A DNA stretch of 64,000 nucleotides from Sediminibacillus dalangtanensis (GCF_017792025.1 NZ_CP046956.1:3782001-3846000); one strand, 5' to 3'; positions 33,705 through 44,513 are shown, numbered from the stretch's first letter. Notes: generated by a model from the letters alone, not told the origin. Made by a program: numbers and translations.

Positions 33705-34247
33705 GATGATTCCCTGCCTCCTAAAAAGTCTATATGGTATACTTTTTTACACTACTCACATAAAACCCACATACACCACATTATGTCATCACAGTATACA
33801 GGCTCCACCCGTTCATGTAAAAAGACCCGTTTCTCCGAAAATATAACCGACAAGCAACATATGGGCTGGCACATAATAAGACAAGCCCTAAACTGAAGGG
33901 AAGTAATCCGTCAAATCGCATATGAATTGGTCTCTTATTTTCCCATGTATATTAACGATTTTTGATATTTACACTTTGATTATCAAATCAAAACAGCAAT
34001 CCAACTAGTATGTTGACCATAGCTGTTGTCAATGTACAAATTACTTGTCAGTTGGTCAGCCATTTTAAAATATTAACTTTTAGTAAAGCCAGTAGGAAAA
34101 TGAAAATAAATGCAGAACGTGTAGAGGACTGTTCCTAAGCGAATGAAGCAGATAACCTAAGATCAGTTAATCAAGAGGGAAACATTGGTCTATTTATTCG
34201 TAATACTCGTATCTTATTAATGAATACAACAAATTTGAGGTGGATAG
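33705..34247. other. 543-bp intergenic region, no gene recognised
   Basis: AT-rich, with no frame that combines a ribosome binding site and a plausible product. GTTGACCAT and TTACTTGTCAGTTGGTCAGC near 34010-34065 may be regulatory for the downstream oxidoreductase (TetR-type sites often look like this), but nothing firm can be said. Confidence 0.35.
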
Positions 34248-35252
34248 ATGAAAGCAATCTCGTACCAAAAGTATGGTTCCCCCGAAGTTCTTCAACTGAA
34301 AGAGGTAGAAAAACCTGTTCCTAAGGAAAAGGAAATACTGGTGAAAGTAAAAGCGACAACTGTAACAGTAGCAGATATCCGTGCACGGAGTTTTACAGTT
34401 CCTCTCCCCGTTTGGCTGCTTGCCCGAATAGCATTGGGTGTTAGACACCCCAAAAAAGAAATATTGGGGATGGAGCTGGCTGGAGAAGTAGAGTCAGTAG
34501 GAAAAGAGGTCAAGCGATTTAAGGAAGGGGATCAAATTTTTGCAGCTTCCCTAGTGGATTTTGGGGCTTATGCAGAGTATAAGTGCCTGCCTGAAGACGG
34601 ATCAGTATCTATTAAACCCAACAATTTAACCTTTGAGGAAGCCGCAGCTATCCCAATAGGGGCACGTACAGCACTATTTCATCTTAGAAAAGCTAACATT
34701 CAGAGTGGTCAAAAGGTGCTTGTTTATGGCGCATCGGGAAGTGTAGGAAGCTATGCCGTACAAATTGCCAAGTATCTTGGTGCAATCGTTACAGGTGTAT
34801 GCAGTACCACGAATGTAGATATGGTAAAATCGCTAGGAGCCGATAAAGTAATTGATTACACTACCGAAGATTTCTCTAGTATGGGAGAGACTTATGATGT
34901 TATTTTTGAAGCGGTAGATAAGAGCTCGTTTTCAGCTTGTATGAAATCCCTCAAGAAGGAAGGAACCTATATAAATGTCGCTGTGTCGTTACCACGTGGT
35001 AGAATGCTATGGACTCAATTGACAAGCGGCAGGAAAATAATTTTGGGTAAAAATTCACCAGAAAATCCTGAAGCCTTAAGCTTCCTCAAAGAACTTGTTG
35101 AGGCGGGGGACTTAAAAGTGGTCATTGACAGGTACTATGCGTTGGAAGAGATTGTGGAAGCCCATAGATATGTAGAGAGAGGACACAAAAAGGGAAATGT
35201 CGTCATAAATATGGAACGTCCCAATACATCCAAACAAATGAACGCCACCTAA
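34248..35252 (+). CDS. NAD(P)-dependent quinone-oxidoreductase-like protein (MDR superfamily)
   Basis: 334 residues, ATG with TGAGGTGG. N-terminal GroES-like domain ([38 protein letters not shown]) and a Rossmann domain with [23 protein letters not shown] (about 158-180). Neither the catalytic nor the structural Zn Cys set is present, placing it with zeta-crystallin/quinone oxidoreductases that reduce quinones or enones with NADPH. Monocistronic, bidirectional terminator behind it. Substrate unknown. Confidence 0.9.
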   Translation: MKAISYQKYGSPEVLQLKEVEKPVPKEKEILVKVKATTVTVADIRARSFTVPLPVWLLARIALGVRHPKKEILGMELAGEVESVGKEVKRFKEGDQIFAASLVDFGAYAEYKCLPEDGSVSIKPNNLTFEEAAAIPIGARTALFHLRKANIQSGQKVLVYGASGSVGSYAVQIAKYLGAIVTGVCSTTNVDMVKSLGADKVIDYTTEDFSSMGETYDVIFEAVDKSSFSACMKSLKKEGTYINVAVSLPRGRMLWTQLTSGRKIILGKNSPENPEALSFLKELVEAGDLKVVIDRYYALEEIVEAHRYVERGHKKGNVVINMERPNTSKQMNAT

Positions 35253-35349
35253 GTGAATAAAAAGTTTGCGTTTCGTAGAATAAATCACCATATTATGTTA
35301 ATAGGTTTGTGAAGAAACAGACGTAAAGTATCAAGGGCTTTCGTTTAAA

Positions 35350-35391
35350 CAAACAGAACGCTTGGATGTTAATATCCAAGCGTTCTGTTTG
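35350..35391. terminator. Bidirectional terminator, ACGCTTGG family copy 3
   Basis: Perfect 18-bp stem (CAAACAGAACGCTTGGAT with its complement) around a 6-base loop, between two convergent genes. Confidence 0.85.
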
Positions 35392-35484
35392 CTATTTGTC
35401 CGGTTATTCATGGCTCTAACCTTCTCCAGGTTATCGAAACTACTCAATCTGAAGGGGCTGTCTCTTTGGAAACTATCCTTTTTT

Positions 35485-36120
35485 CTATCGCTCTTCTCCA
35501 TCTTCCTGCATCGCTTCGAAAGTCCATTCCAAGTTCAATCGCAATCCCTGCAGTTCATTTTGCGATTCGCCGCTATCTTTGAACCTGAATTTCACGTAAA
35601 GACTATCCTCTGCATTTTCTCCATTACCCGCTTCAATACCGTCTATTAAACCCATGAAATTACCAGATAATAATTCATGTTCCGTTGCCGCATTTTCCAA
35701 TACCAAATCTTTTAATTCAAATAATGATGTGCTGTTAACGATGATTGGATAAGCAAAAACGTCGCCATCCCCGGTATTTTTAAGGAAATCAACCCTCAGT
35801 GCCTGTGCATACTGATTAGCCAGTTCCTCACTTACAGGATTTCCGTCTTGATCCGTTACCGTATAATCGGTATGGAGCAAAACCTTTTTAATATCCAAGC
35901 TTCCTTCATTCGTAAGGAAAAAGCTTTTTTCTGTCCAATCCCCCGGTTTTAAATTTTCCAACTCTACTATTGTGGACGGGTTGGCGCTAAGTTCCAGTGT
36001 TCCTGAAGAAAAAGTGCTTGCTGAAGTGGCCGTGTCACTGAAATAAGCAAACGTCCCCCCTCCTACTAAAGCGATCCCCAATACCGCTGCCATGATTGCT
36101 GTGCTGATTTTTTTATACAC
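35485..36120 (-). CDS. CalY/TasA-like secreted matrix protein (camelysin family)
   Basis: 211 residues. A longer frame opens at 36153, but GAGGAGGAATC fixes GTG 36120. Signal segment (YKKISTAIMAAVLGIALVGG) is followed by GTFAYFSDTATSASTFSSGT, the diagnostic mature N-terminus of TasA, CalY and camelysin proteins, then a beta-rich region (LKPGDWTEKSFFLTNEGSLD). In Bacillus these proteins form extracellular amyloid-like fibres of the biofilm matrix. No sipW or tapA homologue is adjacent, as in the calY loci of the B. cereus group apart from sipW. Two SinR-like palindromes lie upstream. Confidence 0.9.
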   Translation of the reverse strand: MYKKISTAIMAAVLGIALVGGGTFAYFSDTATSASTFSSGTLELSANPSTIVELENLKPGDWTEKSFFLTNEGSLDIKKVLLHTDYTVTDQDGNPVSEELANQYAQALRVDFLKNTGDGDVFAYPIIVNSTSLFELKDLVLENAATEHELLSGNFMGLIDGIEAGNGENAEDSLYVKFRFKDSGESQNELQGLRLNLEWTFEAMQEDGEER

Positions 36121-36202
36121 AATGATTCCTCCTCTGTTTTTGTTATATTTCAACCCATTTAAAAGAATGGGAGTGCTTGTTATTTCGTTGATTAATAAAA
36201 AC

Positions 36203-36218
36203 GTTCTTTTTAAAGAAC
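36203..36218. promoter_or_regulatory. SinR-like operator 1
   Basis: GTTCTTT-TT-AAAGAAC, a perfect 16-bp palindrome. Each half equals the 7-bp SinR consensus GTTCTYT. Located 83 bp upstream of the CalY/TasA-like gene. Confidence 0.8.
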
Positions 36219-36275
36219 GATAAAACCATTTTAACTTCTGTGCAATAAAATTAAAACCGCCATATCCAGTTATTT

Positions 36276-36291
36276 ATTCTTTATAAAGAAC
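36276..36291. promoter_or_regulatory. SinR-like operator 2
   Basis: ATTCTTT-AT-AAAGAAC; one half is a perfect SinR consensus and the other has one change. Centre is 73 bp from operator 1, which is about seven helical turns, so both face the same side. Confidence 0.72.
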
Positions 36292-36568
36292 AATTTACTG
36301 TTACTTGCTCCTTCTTCCGCTTTTTTCCTTTTATTTTCTTATTTTTTTCACTCAAAAACAGATTCCTGTCCTTATTTGAAACCAGTAATCTGTTTTCGCA
36401 GTCCGATAGGGAAATTTTTTAATTAGTACCAGTTAGACACGACCTGTTTATCAACCGATTAAGATTCCTACAATTTAGTTCGGGCTAAAATCGGCTGGAA
36501 AGTAGAGAATAAAGCATAGATCTTTGCTATACTTTTGCTAGAAGATTAAAAAAGCGTGGTGAACGTTA

Positions 36569-37258
36569 TTGTTTAAAATCCTGCTGATCGAAGATGACAC
36601 AACCTTGTTTCAGGAGATCAAAGACCGGCTCGGGCAGTGGTCGTACGATGTATATGGAATCGAAGATTATGAACGGGTAATGGAAACATTCACAGCTGTT
36701 CAGCCTGAATTAGTCATTATCGATATCCAACTCCCAAAATTTGATGGATTTCATTGGTGTCGGATGATCCGAGAGCACTCCAATGTTCCAATCATTTTCC
36801 TGTCTTCCCGTGACCATCCGACAGATATGGTCATGTCGATGAATCTCGGGGCAGATGACTTTGTCCAAAAGCCCTTTCACTTTGATGTATTGATTGCCAA
36901 AATCCAGGCAATTCTGCGCAGGGTATATAATTACAGTAATGATGTGAACGAACTGAAGACCTGGGCCGGAGCGACCATCGACCTGGAACGGAACCGTGTC
37001 AGCAATGAAACGGGAATGATCGAACTGACCAAAAATGAAATGTACATTTTAAAACTGTTGATCGAACGAAAAAACAAAATTGTCACCCGCGAAGAGTTGA
37101 TCAATCGATTATGGGACGATCAGCGATTTGTCAGCGACAATACGTTAACCGTTAACATCAACAGACTGCGGAAGCGGCTCGGCGAGCTGGGACTTGGCGA
37201 CATGATCGAAACCAAATTCGGCCAGGGTTACGTAGCGAAAGAGCAGGGAAGCCAATGA
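36569..37258 (+). CDS. bceR: OmpR-type response regulator, BceR-like
   Basis: 229 residues, TTG start with GTGGTGAACG. Receiver domain FKILLIEDDTTLFQEI with acidic pocket and phospho-Asp in VIIDIQLPKFDG (about 52), Lys in FVQKPFHFD (about 100), then a winged helix (NEMYILKLLIERKNKIVTREE, VNINRLRKRL). Its stop overlaps the kinase start by 4 bp. The module order RR-HK-ABC-permease identifies it as a Bce-type system, which senses and resists cell-wall-active peptide antibiotics such as bacitracin. Confidence 0.92.
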   Translation: MFKILLIEDDTTLFQEIKDRLGQWSYDVYGIEDYERVMETFTAVQPELVIIDIQLPKFDGFHWCRMIREHSNVPIIFLSSRDHPTDMVMSMNLGADDFVQKPFHFDVLIAKIQAILRRVYNYSNDVNELKTWAGATIDLERNRVSNETGMIELTKNEMYILKLLIERKNKIVTREELINRLWDDQRFVSDNTLTVNINRLRKRLGELGLGDMIETKFGQGYVAKEQGSQ

Positions 37259-38262
37259 TCGGAAGCTTCTTACGAGAACGATTAAGCTGGATTATCCTGT
37301 ACTTGTTGATACAGCTGCTGGCCCTGCTGATTGGATATTTGGATGAAGCCATCCGCTTTTCATCGATCATTTACTTTGTGTTTCTTTCCCTTGTCGTCTT
37401 TGTCATTTTTCTAATCGTCCGGTATCAACGGGAAGCAAAGTTCTTCCAGGAGCTTGCCGACCGCGAATATGACCTGGACGTGACCAGCCTGCCGGAACCA
37501 AAATCGCCCTTCCAGCGGCTGATTATCGAGAGCATCGTGATTCCAATCGAACAATTGAAGAAAGATGCTTCAGCCAATCAACAGCTGCTGGAACAAGAAA
37601 AAGACGATTTGCTTTCCTGGATTCACGAGGTAAAAACACCGATGACGACCTTGCATTTGATTATTGACCGGATAAATGATCAACAATTGAAGTCACAGTT
37701 GAAGAATGAATGGCTGCGTATCCACTTGCTGCTGGATCAACAACTCCATCAAAAACGGATTCCTTTTATTGAAAACGATCTGTATATGGAAACAATAGAA
37801 CTGGAGCCGCTTTTGTTCGGTGAAATAAATTCCCTCCGTTCTTGGTGCATGCAAAAGCGGATCGGCATCGATGTCGACCTCTCTGTTTCCACTGTCCTAA
37901 GCGATGCAAAATGGCTTTCCTTTATTATCCGCCAACTCCTGACAAATGCAATTAAATACAGTGAAGTCTCTTCCGAAATCATGGTCAAAAGCAGACAGAA
38001 GGACGGCCGGGATCAACTGCAGATCATCGACAACGGCAGAGGAATCGAAGCCAAAGATCTTCCCCGGATTTTTGACAAAGGCTTCACTTCTACGACGGAG
38101 CACCAGGACAATGCAGCAACCGGAATGGGATTATACCTTTCAAAAATGGCAGCGGACATCTTGAAAATGGACATCCGTGTGCAGTCAGAACCCGGTGCAG
38201 GAGCCATTTTCACGTTGACTTTCCCGGATCCGGACGAATTCGTGAAAATCCGAGGCATGTGA
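37255..38262 (+). CDS. bceS: Intramembrane-sensing histidine kinase, BceS-like
   Basis: 335 residues, overlaps bceR by 4 bp. Two helices near the N-terminus (LSWIILYLLIQLLALLIGYL and IIYFVFLSLVVFVIFLIVRY) with almost no extracellular loop, the hallmark of this kinase class, which gets its signal from the ABC permease. The phospho-accepting His is in WIHEVKTPMTTLHL (about 123). ATP-binding motifs: N box LLTNAIKYS, G1 DNGRGIEAKDLPRIFDKG, G2 GMGLYLSK. It phosphorylates BceR. Confidence 0.93.
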   Translation: MIGSFLRERLSWIILYLLIQLLALLIGYLDEAIRFSSIIYFVFLSLVVFVIFLIVRYQREAKFFQELADREYDLDVTSLPEPKSPFQRLIIESIVIPIEQLKKDASANQQLLEQEKDDLLSWIHEVKTPMTTLHLIIDRINDQQLKSQLKNEWLRIHLLLDQQLHQKRIPFIENDLYMETIELEPLLFGEINSLRSWCMQKRIGIDVDLSVSTVLSDAKWLSFIIRQLLTNAIKYSEVSSEIMVKSRQKDGRDQLQIIDNGRGIEAKDLPRIFDKGFTSTTEHQDNAATGMGLYLSKMAADILKMDIRVQSEPGAGAIFTLTFPDPDEFVKIRGM

Positions 38263-38278
38263 CAAAAGTGTCACATGC
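38255..38278. promoter_or_regulatory. Palindrome at the bceS-bceA junction, BceR-type operator and/or terminator
   Basis: Perfect 10-bp arms GCATGTGACA and TGTCACATGC around AAAG, overlapping the bceS stop. The core TGACA-N4-TGTCA fits the TNACA-N4-TGTNA layout described for BceR-like regulators, 85 bp before bceA. A T-rich tail follows, so it may also end the bceRS transcript. Confidence 0.65.
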
Positions 38279-38362
38279 TTTTGTTATTTTGTTAGAAGAA
38301 TGAAAGGACTCCTGGAATCAGACATTATAAAATAAGACTATCAACGCATTGGAGGGTTACAA

Positions 38363-39124
38363 ATGAATGTATTGGAAGCATCAAAAATCCATAAAAGCTA
38401 TGGAAATAAATTCACCAAACAAGAAGTCTTGACAGGGATAGATATTAGCATCGCAGCGGGAGAGTTCGTCACCATCATGGGTGCGTCTGGTTCGGGGAAA
38501 ACCACGCTGCTAAACGTGCTCTCGTCCATCGACCGTGTCAGCCATGGGACGATCAAGGTCAACGGAGAGGAAATCACCGGCAGGAAAGACAAGCAGCTGG
38601 CGGAATTCAGAAAGCATCACCTGGGATTTATTTTTCAGGAATACAATTTACTCGACACCTTGACGGTTAAAGAAAATATTCTTTTACCGTTATCCATTGC
38701 AAAGGTGTCCAAACAAGAGGCTACCAAGCGATTTAAAGGTGTAGCCGATGAATTGGGCATCGCCGATATCCAGGCCAAGTATCCAAATGAAATTTCCGGC
38801 GGACAAAAGCAGCGTACGTCTGCAGCCCGAGCCTTCATTCATGAACCAAGCATCATTTTTGCCGACGAACCGACCGGCGCACTCGATTCCAAGTCGGCAT
38901 CCGACTTACTTTCGAAAATGAGCGACCTGAACGAAAAACGCAAGGCCACCATCGTCATGGTTACCCACGATCCTGTTGCAGCAAGCTACAGCAGCCGGGT
39001 CATTTTCATCAAAGACGGCAGCATTTATACGCAATTGAACAAAGGGGATCAGACAAGGCAAACCTTCCTGAAGGATATCATGAAAACCCAAGGCGTACTG
39101 GGCGGGATTCAATATGAACATTAA
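38363..39124 (+). CDS. bceA: ABC transporter ATP-binding protein, BceA-like
   Basis: 253 residues, ATG with TTGGAGGG. Walker [16 protein letters not shown] (about 40), Q-loop [14 protein letters not shown], signature [16 protein letters not shown] (about 142), Walker [16 protein letters not shown] (about 165), switch His in MVTHDP. MacB-type subfamily. It pairs with the BceB permease to free lipid II cycle intermediates from peptide antibiotics and signals flux to BceS. Confidence 0.94.
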   Translation: MNVLEASKIHKSYGNKFTKQEVLTGIDISIAAGEFVTIMGASGSGKTTLLNVLSSIDRVSHGTIKVNGEEITGRKDKQLAEFRKHHLGFIFQEYNLLDTLTVKENILLPLSIAKVSKQEATKRFKGVADELGIADIQAKYPNEISGGQKQRTSAARAFIHEPSIIFADEPTGALDSKSASDLLSKMSDLNEKRKATIVMVTHDPVAASYSSRVIFIKDGSIYTQLNKGDQTRQTFLKDIMKTQGVLGGIQYEH

Positions 39125-41060
39125 TCAACTGATTGTCCGCAACCTGAAAAAGAATTTAAAAAACTACTACTTGTATGTCTTTGCATTGGTTTTCAGTGTG
39201 GCTCTCTATTTTGCCTTTGTCACCATGCAGTATGATCCGGCAATGGACGAGGCGAAATCAGGAATAAAAGGTGCCGCAGGAGTACGTGCGGCGTCCGTCT
39301 TGCTGGTGGCAATCGTCTCCGTGTTTCTATTGTATGCCAACAACTTATTTATCAAGCGGCGCAGCCAGGAAATAGGACTCTTTCAGTTAATCGGGATGAC
39401 GAAAAACCGGATTTTCCGGATTCTCAGTGCGGAAAATCTGATGATTTATTTTGGATCACTGGCAATCGGAATCGCAGTAGGGTTTTCGGTCTCCAAGCTG
39501 ATTACAATGGCTTTCTTCAAAGTAACCGGGATCGAAGCCGTAGCGAATCTTTATTTTTCATCGCAGGCACTCGTTCAAACCCTTATCGTGTTCAGTGCGA
39601 TTTATCTGTTAATCATGTTGATGAATTATCTGTTTATCAGACGGCAGAGCATTCTTTCCTTATTCCGTGTCACTTCGCGTACCGAAGAAAAAGTGAAAAA
39701 AATATCAATTTGGGAGATTTTGATGGGTATTTTAGGACTTGGCTTGATCCTGACGGGTTATTATGTTTCTTCCAAATTGTTTGATGGGGACTTCAACTCC
39801 ATAACCCAGTTGTATATGTTAATGCTTTTCATCTTGGGGTCGGTTATCATCGGTACGTACTTCTTTTACAAAGGATCCGTCCGATTCGTAGCCAATCTAA
39901 TCCGGAAAAACAAAGACGGTTATCTGAACATCAACGAAGTGCTGTCCTTATCGTCGATCATGTTCCGTATGAAATCGAATGCCTTGCTTCTGACCATCAT
40001 CACCACCGTCTCAGCACTTGCGATTGCTTTATTATCCTTGACTTACATTTCCTATTATTCGGCGGAAAAAACAGCAGAAACCATGTCACCGGACGACTTT
40101 TCTTTGATAAGTCAAGAAGCTGCCAAAAACTTCGGAGATAAACTAACCGAACATGGCATTGCCTATCAAACAACCGAGATCGAGGTGTTGACGGCCAACG
40201 TCGATATTACAGAAATTACCGATGCAAACTTGGAAGAATTTAATACAGACGGCGGAAAAATGACCGTACCTGTTATAAGCGATGCAAGTGTCGAAGGGGT
40301 TGATGTGACTGAAAATGAGACACTGTTTACCGGCTATAGTGACGCTCTTCAAAAAATGATCAACCTGGACGGGGAGGGCAACGTAAAGATTTATGGAAAA
40401 AATGAAGAAATACTACAACGCTATGCCGGACTTTCCAAGGAAAAAATAATATCCAACTACTTTACCGTAGGCGGTCTTCCTACTGCCATCGTTGATCGTA
40501 CGACTTATGACCAATTGAAGCGTGATGTAGATCCAGCGTTACAGCAGGAAGCATCGACCTATATCGGCATCACTCTGACAGATGAAGACCAGGTTAAGGT
40601 AGCAAATGACATCTTCCAAAGTATGGAGATGAGTGAGGAATTCGGTAACTATTCCCTTTACCAATCGACACTTAACCAAAAACAAATCATGGGATTAACC
40701 ATGTTCATTGTCGGATTCTTGGGACTGACCTTCCTTGTTACTTCCGGCTGCATCCTTTACTTCAAGCAAATGGGAGAAAGCGAAGAAGAAAAACCCAGCT
40801 ATACCATTCTGCGCAAATTAGGCTTTACCCGGAAAGACTTAGAAAAGGGGATCCGTGGAAAACAAATATTCAACTTCGGAATTCCGCTAGTTGTCGGGCT
40901 GCTTCACAGCTACTTTGCCGTTCGATCCGGCTGGTTCTTTTTCGGCACCGAACTTTGGACACCGATGCTTATCGTGATGGGACTGTATACAGCGCTCTAT
41001 TCGATATTCGGGTTCCTTTCTTTCCTTTATTACAAAAAAATTATTCATGAGTCTTTGTGA
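39114..41060 (+). CDS. bceB: ABC transporter permease, BceB-like
   Basis: 648 residues, overlapping bceA by 11 bp. Ten membrane helices expected, two FtsX-like domains ([20 protein letters not shown] near 95) and a large extracellular loop of about 200 residues between helices 7 and 8 (about 310-520), typical for Bce permeases and responsible for sensing. No peptide gene or immunity lipoprotein lies nearby, so the inducing antibiotic cannot be inferred. Closed by a good terminator. Confidence 0.93.
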   Translation: MNINQLIVRNLKKNLKNYYLYVFALVFSVALYFAFVTMQYDPAMDEAKSGIKGAAGVRAASVLLVAIVSVFLLYANNLFIKRRSQEIGLFQLIGMTKNRIFRILSAENLMIYFGSLAIGIAVGFSVSKLITMAFFKVTGIEAVANLYFSSQALVQTLIVFSAIYLLIMLMNYLFIRRQSILSLFRVTSRTEEKVKKISIWEILMGILGLGLILTGYYVSSKLFDGDFNSITQLYMLMLFILGSVIIGTYFFYKGSVRFVANLIRKNKDGYLNINEVLSLSSIMFRMKSNALLLTIITTVSALAIALLSLTYISYYSAEKTAETMSPDDFSLISQEAAKNFGDKLTEHGIAYQTTEIEVLTANVDITEITDANLEEFNTDGGKMTVPVISDASVEGVDVTENETLFTGYSDALQKMINLDGEGNVKIYGKNEEILQRYAGLSKEKIISNYFTVGGLPTAIVDRTTYDQLKRDVDPALQQEASTYIGITLTDEDQVKVANDIFQSMEMSEEFGNYSLYQSTLNQKQIMGLTMFIVGFLGLTFLVTSGCILYFKQMGESEEEKPSYTILRKLGFTRKDLEKGIRGKQIFNFGIPLVVGLLHSYFAVRSGWFFFGTELWTPMLIVMGLYTALYSIFGFLSFLYYKKIIHESL

Positions 41061-41063
41061 ATA

Positions 41064-41101
41064 CAAGCCCTGATTCCGTTGGTATCAGGGCTTTTTTCTT
41101 T
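41064..41101 (+). terminator. Terminator of bceAB
   Basis: AAGCCCTGATTCC, short loop, GGTATCAGGGCTT followed by T6. Confidence 0.87.
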
Positions 41102-41214
41102 AGGCTCTTTTCGTCGGTTTTGTTGCTTTTCACTTTTTACACTTTTGATAGAAATTGCGCACTAATGAAAATAACCTTTTATAAGGATCTCACTCGACCT
41201 AATGAAGTTGAGTG

Positions 41215-41592
41215 CTAGTCCAGCGTTGCGGAAACACTCCCCTTCCGGGGGCAGCACAGCCAGTACATCCAGTCAGAAGTAAAGCTTGCGGCATGGCCAA
41301 ATGCTTTCGTGGCATAGGTGCGGAAAGAACCTGGTGCCGTGTCGTTTATCGTCATTTCTGCCAGGGCGTTGAATACAAAAAATATCGTAAGACCGGCTAT
41401 CAGATAACCAATAAAAATGGACGGGCCCGCCGTTTTGATGGAAAGTCCTGTACCGAGAAAAAAAACCGCTCCGATGATGGATCCGACTCCGATCAAGGAC
41501 AGCTGCCACCAATGTAAATTGCCCTTACCTTTTTCTATTTGCTTCTGTTGGCGATGCTTTACAGCTTGTTTTACCAAGTGATGATGCTTCAA
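41215..41592 (-). pseudogene. N-terminal remnant of an amino-acid permease (APC family)
   Basis: A TTG start at 41592 with GGAAGGAAATC gives 125 residues. HWWQLSLIGVGSIIGAVFFL, then GYLIAGLTIFFVFNALAEMT and SFRTYATKAFGHAASFTSDW, are TM1 to about TM3 of GabP/AapA-like permeases, which normally have 12 helices and about 460 residues. After WMYWLC the family match stops and the frame runs into CCPRKGSVSATLD and TAG. Only 150 bp remain before bceB, so the other three quarters were deleted. Not functional. Confidence 0.85.
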
Positions 41593-41732
41593 TCCGATTT
41601 CCTTCCGCAACCTGACTTTACCCTTATTATGTTCCAGTTGCAGCTTAAGCTATTACCCCTGCCTGTCACCTATCTTCTTTACGTGACGATAGTGGATGGA
41701 ATAATTGCAAAGAAAGTAGCAAGGAGTCCTCT

Positions 41733-42695
<963 letters not shown>

Positions 42696-42708
42696 TCATC
42701 AGGATAAA

Positions 42709-42726
42709 TTGTGATTCAGTTCACAA
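42709..42726. promoter_or_regulatory. Rex operator, proximal
   Basis: TTGTGAT-TCAG-TTCACAA; one mismatch to the Rex consensus TTGTGAA-N4-TTCACAA. Confidence 0.85.
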
Positions 42727-42762
42727 TGAGACACAAAAATTTTTCACCTTATTTATTTTATT

Positions 42763-42780
42763 TTGTGAAACACTTCACAA
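42763..42780. promoter_or_regulatory. Rex operator, distal
   Basis: TTGTGAA-ACAC-TTCACAA; both arms perfect. It starts just after the -10 of the ldh promoter, where bound Rex would block transcription when NADH is low. Confidence 0.93.
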
Positions 42781-42784
42781 TTAA

Positions 42785-42813
42785 ATTATAATATAACCTT
42801 TTGTGATTTGCAA
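42785..42813 (-). promoter_or_regulatory. ldh promoter
   Basis: TTGCAA, 17-bp spacer, TATAAT on the minus strand: a near-ideal sigma-A promoter. Confidence 0.85.
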
Positions 42814-42956
42814 TGCTTCTTGAAAAAGCAGCAAAGGAACGACTGCCTCTATAGACATTTATTGGTTTCCTTGAAGTATACTCCAAGGTATATACTGTTT
42901 CCTAAGTACCTTTCCCATTTTCAAAGATAATCACACAATCAGATAGGATGTTTCCC

Positions 42957-43315
42957 ATGCCAAAAACAATCAAACAAGTCGCGGAGCAATTAAATATTTC
43001 ACTGATACCATCCGTTACTATGATAAAGCCGGCTTACTCCCTGATTTAGAGCGAGAAAAAACGGCTACCGTCGATTTTCTGAAAGGAACACTTACGCGTT
43101 GAAAATGATTTAATGTTTTCGTGCTACCGATATGAGCATCAGGGATCTCCAAAAATTTTTTTCCTTGGTACCGGTGATTCCCGGATTTCATTAGAACAGC
43201 GGGGGAAATCATACGTACAACAGGAAAACCTGCTAGAACAGCGCAATGAAATCGATAAGCGTTGGAGCTCGTTGATTATAAGATTGATCGCTATGAACAG
43301 ATGCAGAAGAAATAA
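42957..43315 (+). pseudogene. MerR-family regulator, inactivated by frameshifts and stops
   Basis: Starts MPKTIKQVAEQLNIS; a one-base loss at about 42999-43003 is followed, in another frame, by the family's TDTIRYYDKAGLLPDLERE. A second shift near 43057 leads to GYRRFSERNTYALKMI, a stop in place of a Cys/Gly position, then CFRATDMSIRDLQKFFSLV, more stops and a normal C-terminus (VDYKIDRYEQMQKK). Four or more lesions. It was probably the regulator of the neighbouring SDR, whose MerR-type promoter survives at 44469-44499. Confidence 0.9.
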
Positions 43316-43388
43316 TCTTAATACTAAAGCCACCAAGTGAGATACAAATCGTGTACCTGCTTGATGGCTATCTTTTCCTTATAATGTT

Positions 43389-44378
43389 TTACGAAACGGT
43401 GAAAGGAACTCCGGTATTTTCCTCACTCAACTTCCATAAGCGGCGGGCCGCATCAGGATCAACCGCCCACGGTCGGACACCTGTGGCTTTCTCACTGTCT
43501 TCCGGAACGACTTCTGCGATATCGACGTCTTCGCAGTAAACTCCGCCAAGCCCATCAAGCTGCGGGCTCACAGCACACCAGACAACGGTGGCGGCTCCCT
43601 GCTCAATGGTATGGAATTGCGGCGTCTCCTCCTTGGATCCGGATCCGTTCTTGCTGTTTTTCATTTGCTTCGGTCCAAACTCTTCCTCGGTTAAGTCCCT
43701 ACCCAAGTCAGTGCTCGGAATCAACCCAGGATGTACCGAAAAGGCACGGACATGGTGGGCCTTTCCTCGTTCGTCCAATTCCAGGGCGAATAAACTGTTC
43801 GCTGTTTTCGACTGTGCGTATGCTTTCCACTTATCGTACGCATGATGCTCATAATGAGGGTCCTCAAAGTCAATGTTTCCCAGCCGATGCCCACGCGATG
43901 AGACCGCCACAACTCTGGCGCCATCCGCTTGCTTTAAAGCTGGCCACAGACGGGCAGTCAGTTGAAAATGACCAAGATGGTTGGTTGCGAATTGGGATTC
44001 ATAGCCCCGCTCATCTCGCCTTAATGGTGGCGCCATGATCCCTGCACTGTTGATGAGCATATCCAATGGACGTTTTGAGGCAAGGAAATCCTCTGCGAAT
44101 TTGTCGATAGAGGCAGGATCAAGTAAATCCATGGTATTTAACTCCACATTGGGAAGACCTTTCAGCGCTTCCTCCCCTTTTTCCACATTCCGGACAGGGA
44201 CAACCACAGTTGCTCCGGCGTTCGTCAACACCCTGGTAGTTTCCAGGCCGATGCCTGAATAACCGCCCGTTACAATGGCTGTTTTCCCTGATAAATCCAT
44301 ATCTCCTATCACTTCTGAAGCAGTTGCATAAGGATCGAAACCGGACCCAATCGGTTTTTGATCAGGATGTATATTCAC
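43389..44378 (-). CDS. SDR-family oxidoreductase
   Basis: 329 residues; classical SDR features: TGGYSGIGLETTRVL (about 35-50), NSAGIMAPPL (about 110), catalytic Ser in VVAVSSRGHRLG and the YAQSK pair (about 187-191). The long C-terminal part past 240 resembles the retinol-dehydrogenase-like SDRs common in soil bacteria. NAD(P)-linked reduction of an unknown carbonyl. Located between the MerR pseudogene and a MerR-type promoter, so expression has probably lost its regulator. Confidence 0.9.
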   Translation of the reverse strand: MNIHPDQKPIGSGFDPYATASEVIGDMDLSGKTAIVTGGYSGIGLETTRVLTNAGATVVVPVRNVEKGEEALKGLPNVELNTMDLLDPASIDKFAEDFLASKRPLDMLINSAGIMAPPLRRDERGYESQFATNHLGHFQLTARLWPALKQADGARVVAVSSRGHRLGNIDFEDPHYEHHAYDKWKAYAQSKTANSLFALELDERGKAHHVRAFSVHPGLIPSTDLGRDLTEEEFGPKQMKNSKNGSGSKEETPQFHTIEQGAATVVWCAVSPQLDGLGGVYCEDVDIAEVVPEDSEKATGVRPWAVDPDAARRLWKLSEENTGVPFTVS

Positions 44379-44468
44379 TGCTGCAACACTCCTTTCGTTT
44401 AGTAGTGAATGCGTGGAACCAAAGTGGTCTTTCTACCAGCTTTTGTACCACATTTCACTATGTAACCT

Positions 44469-44499
44469 ACTATAAACCTCGGAGTGGACTTCAAGGCAA
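44469..44499 (-). promoter_or_regulatory. MerR-type promoter of the SDR gene
   Basis: TTGCCT, 19-bp spacer, TATAGT on the minus strand. The spacer contains the imperfect palindrome CTTGAAGTCCACTCCGAG (arms CTTGAAGT and ACTCCGAG). A 19-bp spacer with a central dyad is diagnostic for MerR-activated promoters. Confidence 0.75.
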
Positions 44500-44513
44500 G
44501 CATGATGCTCTGC

